Shown here piece after piece: positions 1 through 6,192 of a DNA stretch of 34,116 nt (the stretch's first letter is position 1; every line of letters starts with the position of its first letter). The translations under genes and the position numbers were made by a program. Location of the stretch: assembly GCA_009379735.1 (NCBI GenBank), contig WHTB01000012.1:1-34116 (forward strand), read 5' to 3'. The DNA is from Propionibacteriales bacterium (lineage in GTDB: Bacteria > Actinomycetota > Actinomycetes > Propionibacteriales > Nocardioidaceae). The notes below the pieces were generated by a model that worked only from the letters and a program-made list of their open reading frames with translations, was not told the DNA's origin and did no database searches.

Positions 1-49
1 CCAATCGCGCCAAGGGAAAGACGACGTCGCCGACCCGCACCTCCGACAT
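1..49 (-). CDS. Possible N-terminus of a gene leaving the left edge
   Basis: Read leftwards from an ATG at 49, the sequence stays open to the window edge and encodes a 16-residue start (MSEVRVGDVVFPLARL). An in-frame GTG at 61 is an alternative start. A purine-rich GGGGAG lies too close to the ATG to be a good ribosome site, and several codons (TTT, TTG, CGA) are unusual for the neighbourhood. The reading is on the same strand as the next gene. The fragment is too short to assign a family, and it could be chance. Confidence 0.25.
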   Translation of the reverse strand, partial: MSEVRVGDVVFPLARL

Positions 50-88
50 CTCCCCGGACACGGGTGCAGCGCAAGCCCCCCGAATACT

Positions 89-246
89 CGCGCCGAGGTT
101 GCACTTATGTCCGCGCCTGCCGTCGAGATACGCGCAACCTCGGCGCGAACAAGCTGCGACCTACGCGCAACCTCGGCGCGAACAAGCTGCGACATACGCG
201 CAACCTCGGCGCGAACAAGCTGCGACATACGCGCAACCTCGGCGCG
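89..246. repeat. Palindromic repeat cluster: one plus copy and four tandem minus copies
   Basis: A 23-bp motif with core CGAGGTTGCGCGTATGTC appears once in plus orientation at 89-111 (variant) and four times in minus orientation at 125-147, 158-180, 191-213 and 224-246. The four minus copies have an exact 33-bp period; the 10-bp linker reads AACAAGCTGC and is invariant. Because 33 is divisible by three, all frames stay open and translate into repetitive peptides, but there is no ribosome site and no codon bias, so I treat the array as non-coding. It lies just beyond the stop codon of the minus-strand gene ending at 270. The same motif recurs near 6.1 kb and at 25.3-25.7 kb. Confidence 0.85.
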
Positions 247-269
247 ATGGGGGCGAGGTCGGGTCAAGG

Positions 270-1025
270 TCACCCGGCCGCTCGACCTGGCGCTGGCTGA
301 GGCGGTGCTGCGCTCGCGTCGTTAATCCGCGCGACACGGGACCGCCGCCACAGCACCACGCCGGTGGCGATCATCCAGGTCCACATCCCGAGCGCTCCGA
401 CCGTCGTCGTGGTGTCGACCAGGGCAGGGCCCCAGCTCTCGCCGATCGCGCCGACGAGCACCGACCCGAGGATCGCGGCGGCACCCGCGGCCAGGCCCAC
501 CCAGCAGATCCACCTCGCGAACAGCCGGGACCGCAGCATGGCGGACGCTCCGGCAAGCACCGCGACGCCGACCGGGCCGAAGATCATCAGGCCGAGCCAG
601 TAGGCCGACCCGTCGAGCATGGATAGGGTCTCGGTGGACGCACCGTCGGCTCCAAGACCCGCTGCCGCGGCGATGATCGCGTAGACGATGATCTCGATCG
701 CGACACTGATCGCCATCGCCCCGAGCGCCAGGTCGAGCAGCGGTTGCTCCCGCGGCCTGGCCCGCAGCGACGCCTTCAGCCCGGCGATGAAGATCACCCG
801 CCCCACGAGTACGACGGCGAACCAACCCGCGGACACCGCGGCGGCGCCGGTGTGCTCGGCGTACGCCGCGACCATCCCCGACGTGTCCGTACCCGGTCCG
901 AACGGCTCCGGCGGCGACGCGACGAAGATCGCGACCCACTCCGACAAGTAGAGGACGGCGCCCGCCAACGCGAGCCGGTTGCCGACGAGTGCCCCGCCCA
1001 CCGGGGTCGTCGTGTCAGTAGTCAT
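270..1025 (-). CDS. Six-helix integral membrane protein of unknown function
   Basis: This encodes 251 residues, almost entirely hydrophobic segments. I count six likely membrane helices, at about residues 18-36, 60-83, 97-125, 138-160, 168-190 and 203-225. The second loop is extracytoplasmic-looking and rich in Pro, Gly and acidic residues. There is no recognisable catalytic or ligand-binding motif. The layout (small six-helix protein with a Thr-rich N-terminus) resembles uncharacterised actinobacterial membrane proteins of the DUF4386 type, but I cannot confirm membership. The ATG at 1025 is preceded on its strand by a strong GGAGGGG ribosome site. The gene is divergent from narK, with 194 bp between the starts, so it may share a control region with the nitrate genes. 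The repeat array starts directly after its stop codon. Confidence 0.8.
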   Translation of the reverse strand: MTTDTTTPVGGALVGNRLALAGAVLYLSEWVAIFVASPPEPFGPGTDTSGMVAAYAEHTGAAAVSAGWFAVVLVGRVIFIAGLKASLRARPREQPLLDLALGAMAISVAIEIIVYAIIAAAAGLGADGASTETLSMLDGSAYWLGLMIFGPVGVAVLAGASAMLRSRLFARWICWVGLAAGAAAILGSVLVGAIGESWGPALVDTTTTVGALGMWTWMIATGVVLWRRSRVARINDASAAPPQPAPGRAAG

Positions 1026-1098
1026 TACACACCCCTCCCACCCGTCGCTCCAGGATGGCAGCGGCGACGGCCGGTCAGCAGGGAAACGGCGACATCGA

Positions 1099-1149
1099 CC
1101 TCACAGCCGGGTGCCGGCCGCTGTGAGGAAGAGTTGACCGCGACCTCAC
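1099..1149. promoter_or_regulatory. Inverted/direct CCTCAC repeats upstream of narK
   Basis: CCTCACAG at 1099-1106 and CTGTGAGG at 1121-1128 form a perfect 8-bp inverted repeat, and CCTCAC returns at 1144-1149. The three elements lie between the divergent starts, 18 to 68 bp upstream of the narK GAAAC element. They could be a repressor/activator operator or a hairpin; no known consensus is matched with certainty. Confidence 0.4.
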
Positions 1150-1166
1150 GCTGGGTCGGCGTTCGC

Positions 1167-1187
1167 GAAACATCGGCTGCCTACCTT
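1167..1187 (+). promoter_or_regulatory. Candidate narK promoter with GlnR-type half site
   Basis: A GAAAC element at 1167-1171 is followed after exactly 10 bp by TACCTT (1182-1187), which fits the actinobacterial -10 pattern TANNNT. The same GAAAC-N10-TANNNT arrangement occurs before nirB. GAAAC is the more conserved half of the GlnR box; the partner GTNAC half is not clearly present here. Confidence 0.45.
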
Positions 1188-1219
1188 CCTGAGCACGTTC
1201 ATCGGGAAGGGAGACATCT

Positions 1220-2566
1220 GTGTCGTACGCCGCGAGCGGCCGTTGGATCGAGCACTGGGACCCTGAGGACCCGATCGCCTGGGAGGAGTCCGGGAAGCGG
1301 GTCGCCCGCCGCAACCTGTGGTGGTCGATCGTGGCCGAGCACGTGGGCTTCTCCGTCTGGCTGCTGTGGAGCGCGCTGGTGGTGTTCCTGCCACAGGCCG
1401 GCTTCGCGTTCAGCGACGACCAGCGGTTCTGGCTGCTCGCGGTCGCCAGCCTGGTCGGGGCGACGGTGCGGCTGCCGTACACCTTCGCTGTGCCGCGCTT
1501 CGGTGGTCGGAACTGGACGGTGGTCAGCGCGCTGCTGCTGCTGGTGCCGCTGGCGTTGATGGCCCTCTGCGTCAGCGACCCGGGCACGCCCTTCTGGATG
1601 TTCGTGGTCGCCGCCGCGGCGTCGGGGCTCGGCGGAGGCAACTTCGCGTCGAGCATGGCCAACATCAGCTTCTTCTACCCGGAGCGCGAGAAGGGCTACG
1701 CGCTCGGCCTCAACGCGGCCGGCGGCAACATCGGCGTCAGCACGGTGCAGCTCGTCGTCCCGGCCGTGGTCGGCCTTTCCTTACTGGGTACGGGTGTCGG
1801 CGGCGTCCACCTGGTCAACCCGGCGCTGATCTGGGCCGTCCTCGCCCTGGTCGCCGCCGCGGGCGCGTGGCTGTTCATGGACAACCTCTCCGGCGCCAGG
1901 TCAGACCTGCGCGGCCAGCTCGGGGTCGCCGGCAACCGGCAGACCTGGGTCATGTCGCTGTTGTACGTCGGGACGTTCGGCTCGTTCATCGGCTACTCCG
2001 GCGCGCTGCCGTTGCTGATCCAGACCCAGTTCCCGGAGGTCACCGGCGCCTACTTCGCCTTCCTCGGCCCGCTGGTCGGCTCGGTGTTCCGTCCGCTCGG
2101 CGGCTGGTTGGCCGACCGGGTCGGTGGCGCTCGGGTCACGCTCTGGACGTTCGTCGGCCTCGGCCTGGGTGTGGGTGCGGTCCTGTGGTCGTTGGACGTA
2201 CATGCGTTCGGGCCGTTCCTCGGGGCGTTCCTGCTGCTGTTCGTGCTCACCGGCATCGGCAACGGGTCGACGTACCGGATGATCCCGGCGATCTTCCGGC
2301 AGCAGGCGGGCTCCGCGGGCGGGTTGGCAGCCGCTCGGCGCAACAGCGCCGCGGCCATCGGGATCGTGTCAGCGGTCGGCGCGTTCGGCGGGTTCTTCGT
2401 GCAGCGAGCGTTCGGGATGTCCACGGCAGCGACCGGCGGGATCGCCGCCGCGCTGGTCGGGTTCGTCGTGTTCTACGGGCTCTGCGTCGTCGTGACCTGG
2501 TGGTGCTACCTGCGCCGCACCCTGCTGGTGACTCGGCGGGCCAGTCTCGCGCACGCGTCGGTGTGA
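1220..2566 (+). CDS. narK: Nitrate/nitrite transporter, MFS NarK family
   Basis: This encodes a 448-residue major facilitator with about twelve hydrophobic helices, in the cytoplasmic membrane. It imports nitrate and/or exchanges it for nitrite. Two family signatures are visible: a Gly/Asn-rich helix at about residues 138-154 (GGGNFASSMANISFFYP) and a second one near 345-358 (GIGNGSTYRMIPAIF), both lining the nitrate path in NarK proteins. The N-terminus has the typical actinobacterial soluble start (RWIEHWDPEDPIAWE). The start is GTG at 1220, about 10 bp after a GGGAAGGGAG ribosome site. It is the first gene of the nitrate block and ends only 7 bp before the nitrate reductase, which supports co-transcription and a role in uptake for assimilation. 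Transport direction cannot be decided from sequence. Confidence 0.95.
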   Translation: MSYAASGRWIEHWDPEDPIAWEESGKRVARRNLWWSIVAEHVGFSVWLLWSALVVFLPQAGFAFSDDQRFWLLAVASLVGATVRLPYTFAVPRFGGRNWTVVSALLLLVPLALMALCVSDPGTPFWMFVVAAAASGLGGGNFASSMANISFFYPEREKGYALGLNAAGGNIGVSTVQLVVPAVVGLSLLGTGVGGVHLVNPALIWAVLALVAAAGAWLFMDNLSGARSDLRGQLGVAGNRQTWVMSLLYVGTFGSFIGYSGALPLLIQTQFPEVTGAYFAFLGPLVGSVFRPLGGWLADRVGGARVTLWTFVGLGLGVGAVLWSLDVHAFGPFLGAFLLLFVLTGIGNGSTYRMIPAIFRQQAGSAGGLAAARRNSAAAIGIVSAVGAFGGFFVQRAFGMSTAATGGIAAALVGFVVFYGLCVVVTWWCYLRRTLLVTRRASLAHASV

Positions 2567-2573
2567 GGGACCG

Positions 2574-4625
2574 ATGACCGACACCCACTGCCCGTACTGC
2601 TCGCTGCAGTGCGGCATGCGGCTGACCGGCGGGCGCGGTCGGACCACGGTGGAGGCGTGGCCGGAGTTCCCGACCAACGCCGGCGGGCTGTGCCGCAAGG
2701 GCTGGACCAGCGTCGACCTGCTCGGTCACCGCGAACGTCTCACCTCGCCGCTGGTGCGGGACCCGGCGACCGGGGAGCTCGCGCCCGCGACGTGGCCGGA
2801 GGCGATCGCCAGGATCGCCGACGAGATCGCGCGGGCGCAGGGTGCGTACGGCTTGGACGCCGTCGGCGTCTTCGGTGGCGGGGGCCTCACCAACGAGAAG
2901 GCCTACCTGCTCGGCAAGCTCGCCCGGGTCGCGCTGCGCACGTCGGCGATCGACTACAACGGCCGGTGGTGCATGGCCTCGGCGGCGACGGCCGGCCAGC
3001 GCGCCTTCGGGCTGGATCGCGGGCTGCCGTTCCCGCTGGCGGACATCGCCGAGACCGACGTGCTGTTCCTGGTCGGCAGCAACCTGGCCGAGACCATGCC
3101 ACCGGCGACCCGCCACCTCGACACCCTCCGAGCCGCCGGTGGGCAGCTCGTGGTCGTCGACCCGCGCCGTACTCCCACCGCCGACCGGGCCGACCTGCAC
3201 CTGCAACCGGTGCCGGGGACGGACCTGGCGCTGGCGCACGGGATCGTGCACGTACTGGTGGCGGAGCGGCTGGTCGACGAGCGGTTCGTCACGGACCGCA
3301 CGACCGGGTACGACGACGTACGGCGGCTGGTTGCGGGCTTCTGGCCCGAGCAGGTCGAACGCGTCACCGGCGTACCCGCTGACGACATCCGCACCGCGGC
3401 CCGGATGCTGGGCCAGGCCGCCCACGCCATGGTGCTCACGGCTCGCGGTGCCGAGCAGCACGCCAAGGGCACCGACACCGTGCTGGCCTGGGTCAACGCC
3501 GCGCTGGCCGCGGGTCAGGCCGGGCGGATCGGCTCCGGCTACGGCTGTATCACCGGCCAGGGCAACGGCCAGGGCGGACGGGAGCACGGGCAGAAGGCCG
3601 ACCAGCTGCCCGGCTACCGGCGGATCGACGACCCGGCCGCCCGTGCCCACGTCGCCGCGGTGTGGGGGGTCGAGCCGGAGACGTTGCCGGGTCCGGGCCG
3701 CTCGGCGTACGAGATGCTCGCGGCCCTCGGCGATTCCGACGGGGCGCGCGCGCTGCTGGTCTTCGGCTCCAACCCGGTGGTATCCGCGCCGAACGCGACC
3801 AGGATCGGTGCGCGGCTCGACCGGCTCGACTTCCTGTGCGTCGCGGACATCGTGATGTCGGAGACGGCGGCGCGGGCCGATGTGGTGCTGCCGGTCACCC
3901 AGTGGGCCGAGGAGACCGGCACGATGACCAACGTCGAGGGCCGGGTGATCCTCCGCCGGAAGGCGGTCGACCCGCCGCCGGGCGTCAGGTCCGACCTCGA
4001 CGTGATCGCGGACCTCGCGACCGCCCTCGCCGCTCCCGGGGAGTTCGGCCGCGACCCGGAGACGGTGTTCGACGAGCTCCGCCAGGCCAGCGCCGGTGGT
4101 CCGGCCGACTACTCCGGCATCGACTACGCGCGCATCGACGCGGAGCAGGGGGTGTTCTGGCCGTGCCCGCAGCCAGGTCACCCGGGCACGCCGCGGCTCT
4201 TCCTCGACCGGTTCGCGACGCCGGACGGGCGGGCCAGGTTCCACGCCGTCGAGCACCGCGCGGCGGCCGAAGAGCCCTGCGTTGACTACCCGTTCCACCT
4301 GACTACCGGGCGGGTGCTCGCGCAGTACCAGAGCGGCGCGCAGACCCGCCGGGTACGCGCGCTCGCCGCAGCCGGACAGGCCTTCGTCGAGCTGCACCCG
4401 GTAGCCGCGCAGCGCCTTGCGGTCGCTGACGGCGCAGCGATGCGGGTGACGACCCGCCGGGGTACGACCGTCGTGCCGGCCCGGGTCAGCACGGCGATCC
4501 GACCCGACACGGTGTTTATGCCGTTCCACTGGGTCGGTGCCAACTTGCTCACCAACGACGCCCTCGACCCGTCGTCGCGGATGCCGGAGTTCAAGGTGTG
4601 TGCGGCCCGGCTGGAGCCGGCGTGA
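2574..4625 (+). CDS. nasA: Assimilatory nitrate reductase, molybdopterin catalytic subunit
   Basis: This encodes 683 residues of the Mo-bisMGD oxidoreductase family and reduces nitrate to nitrite in the cytoplasm. The N-terminus has the [4Fe-4S] motif Cys6-x2-Cys9-x3-Cys13-x26-Cys40 and no signal peptide, which fits an assimilatory rather than periplasmic enzyme. The molybdopterin core spans about 57-480 and the C-terminal MGD-binding domain about 575-680 (ending with a VGANLLTNDALDP segment characteristic of NasA/NarB). The length is usual for short actinobacterial NasA, which lacks the extra C-terminal [2Fe-2S] domain found in some proteobacterial forms; that cluster is instead on the next gene product. 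ATG at 2574 follows GAGGG. The stop TGA overlaps the GTG start of the flavoprotein gene, so the two are probably translationally coupled. Confidence 0.95.
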   Translation: MTDTHCPYCSLQCGMRLTGGRGRTTVEAWPEFPTNAGGLCRKGWTSVDLLGHRERLTSPLVRDPATGELAPATWPEAIARIADEIARAQGAYGLDAVGVFGGGGLTNEKAYLLGKLARVALRTSAIDYNGRWCMASAATAGQRAFGLDRGLPFPLADIAETDVLFLVGSNLAETMPPATRHLDTLRAAGGQLVVVDPRRTPTADRADLHLQPVPGTDLALAHGIVHVLVAERLVDERFVTDRTTGYDDVRRLVAGFWPEQVERVTGVPADDIRTAARMLGQAAHAMVLTARGAEQHAKGTDTVLAWVNAALAAGQAGRIGSGYGCITGQGNGQGGREHGQKADQLPGYRRIDDPAARAHVAAVWGVEPETLPGPGRSAYEMLAALGDSDGARALLVFGSNPVVSAPNATRIGARLDRLDFLCVADIVMSETAARADVVLPVTQWAEETGTMTNVEGRVILRRKAVDPPPGVRSDLDVIADLATALAAPGEFGRDPETVFDELRQASAGGPADYSGIDYARIDAEQGVFWPCPQPGHPGTPRLFLDRFATPDGRARFHAVEHRAAAEEPCVDYPFHLTTGRVLAQYQSGAQTRRVRALAAAGQAFVELHPVAAQRLAVADGAAMRVTTRRGTTVVPARVSTAIRPDTVFMPFHWVGANLLTNDALDPSSRMPEFKVCAARLEPA

Positions 4626-6040
4626 GACCCCGGGAGCGGCTGGTCGTCGTCGGGCACGGCATGGCGGCCGCGCGGCTGGTGGACGAGCTGGTCCGCCGGG
4701 CTGCGCCGTACGCCATCACTGTGATCGGCGACGAGCCCGATCCGGCGTACAGCCGCGTCCTGCTGTCGGCGGTCCTCGAGCGCAGCCACCGCGGCGCCGA
4801 CATCGAGCTGCGGAGCGCCGGCTGGTACGCCGACCACGGCGTGCGGCTCGTCACCGGCCAGCGGGTGCTGCGGGTCGACCGCGACCGCCGCGACGTGTGG
4901 CTCGCCGACGGGACCCGGCACGGCTACGACCGGCTCGTCCTCGCCACCGGAGCCCGGCCGCTGCTGCCGCCGATCCACGGTGTCGTCACCCCCGACGGGC
5001 TGCATCCGGCGGTGCACGCGTTCCGGTCGATGGCCGACTGCCGGCGGCTCGACCAGGCTGCGTCCGGTGCGCGCCGGGCGGTGGTGGTCGGCGGCGGACT
5101 GCTGGGGCTGCAGGTGGCGCGGGCGCTGTCGGTGCGCGGGCTCGACGTCGAGATCGTCGAGGTCGGCCCGGCGCTGATGGGCCGGCAGCTCGGCCCGGCC
5201 GGGGCACAGGCGCTGGCCCGCGGGGTGCGCGGGCTCGGCACCGAGGTCTACACCGGCGCCCGGGCGGTCGGCTTCTCGGACTCCGGGCTTCGGCTCGACA
5301 ACGGTTTCGTCCTCAGCGCCGACCTGGTCGTGCTCGCGTGCGGGAGCCGACCCGCGACCCGGCTCGCCCAACGGTCCGGACTGATGGTCCGCCGTGGGGT
5401 AGTGGTCGACGACCGGCTCCGCTCGGTGAGCGACGACCACGTGTACGCCATCGGCGACTGTGCCGAGCATCGCGGCCGGGTGCACGGCTTCGTCGGACCC
5501 GCCTGGGACCAGGCGGTGGCGCTGGCCCGTACATTGACCGGCTCCGATCGCGCGTACGACGGGTCCCGGGTGGTTGCCCGGCTGCAGGCCACCGGCCTCG
5601 AGCTGGCGGTGCTCGGCGATCCTGAACGGGCCGTGGGGGAGAGGGTCGAGATGGCGAACCCGCTGCGTGGCTCGTACCGCAAGGTGGTGCTGCGCGACGG
5701 CGTGCTGGTGGCGGCGGTCCTGATCGGCGACCTGAGCCGGATCGGTGTGCTCACCCAGCACTACGACCGCCGGACCGTGCTCGGTCAGACCGAGGCGGCC
5801 TGGCTGCTGCACGGCGACGCGTCGGCTCCCGCGGACGCCGAGGTCCCCGACGACGTCGAGGTGTGTGCCTGCGCCGGGGTGAGCGCCGGTCGGATCCGGT
5901 CCTGCCGTGACCGCGCCGACGTGGTGGCACGAACCCGGGCGACGACCGGCTGTGGCAGCTGCTCCGACGTCGTCGACCTGCTGCTCCCGACACCGACGAG
6001 TGGCCGACCGCACTCCGGCGCATTGCTGGCGACCAAGTGA
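4622..6040 (+). CDS. nasB: FAD/NAD(P)H oxidoreductase with C-terminal BFD [2Fe-2S] domain; likely NasA electron donor
   Basis: This encodes 472 residues. The N-terminal FAD Rossmann motif is at residues 8-16 (VVVGHGMAA), a second NAD(P)H Rossmann motif starts at about 154 (VVVGGGLLG), and a conserved YAIGDCAE flavin segment lies near 280. The C-terminus carries a bacterioferritin-associated-ferredoxin-like [2Fe-2S] site with Cys415, Cys417, Cys444 and Cys447. The architecture matches the N-terminal half of NirB and the electron-transfer subunit NasB of Bacillus, so it most likely passes electrons from NAD(P)H to NasA; that pairing is inferred from position. GTG at 4622 overlaps the nasA stop (GTGA). 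After it come 152 non-coding bp with one repeat copy and the nirB promoter. Confidence 0.85.
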   Translation: MRPRERLVVVGHGMAAARLVDELVRRAAPYAITVIGDEPDPAYSRVLLSAVLERSHRGADIELRSAGWYADHGVRLVTGQRVLRVDRDRRDVWLADGTRHGYDRLVLATGARPLLPPIHGVVTPDGLHPAVHAFRSMADCRRLDQAASGARRAVVVGGGLLGLQVARALSVRGLDVEIVEVGPALMGRQLGPAGAQALARGVRGLGTEVYTGARAVGFSDSGLRLDNGFVLSADLVVLACGSRPATRLAQRSGLMVRRGVVVDDRLRSVSDDHVYAIGDCAEHRGRVHGFVGPAWDQAVALARTLTGSDRAYDGSRVVARLQATGLELAVLGDPERAVGERVEMANPLRGSYRKVVLRDGVLVAAVLIGDLSRIGVLTQHYDRRTVLGQTEAAWLLHGDASAPADAEVPDDVEVCACAGVSAGRIRSCRDRADVVARTRATTGCGSCSDVVDLLLPTPTSGRPHSGALLATK

Positions 6041-6064
6041 ACCGGTCCGGTGAACCCACCCCCT

Positions 6065-6087
6065 CGCACCGAGGTTGCGCGTGTGAC
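6065..6087 (+). repeat. Single copy of the dispersed palindromic repeat
   Basis: This is a plus-orientation variant of the 23-bp repeat (CACCGAGGTTGCGCGTGTG core) between the nasB stop and the nirB promoter. It is flanked by CGGTCC/GGTGGG-rich sequence but has no inverted partner here. Confidence 0.7.
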
Positions 6088-6135
6088 CGGTGGGCGCTGG
6101 GGCGTGAGCACTGATTTTCCTGGTTGTTGCACACA

Positions 6136-6167
6136 GAAACATGCCCGAAACGCCGGGCTCGTAGCGT
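6136..6167 (+). promoter_or_regulatory. Candidate nirB promoter with two GAAAC elements
   Basis: GAAAC occurs at 6136-6140 and 6147-6151, exactly 11 bp apart, the spacing of half sites in actinobacterial GlnR boxes. The second is followed after 10 bp by TAGCGT (6162-6167), a TANNNT -10. This makes nirB-nirD-nnaR a separately started transcript within the nitrate block. Binding by GlnR, NnaR or both is inference. Confidence 0.5.
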
Positions 6168-6192
6168 CAATCGGACGCCGGAAGGAGGCCTG

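Noticed and set aside
125-246. CRISPR-like regular repeats
   Set aside because: The linkers between repeats are identical rather than unique spacers, only four copies exist, and there are no cas genes.
64-626. Open frames through the left repeat array
   Set aside because: They stay open only because the period is 33; no ribosome site, no codon bias, and they run antisense to the membrane protein gene.
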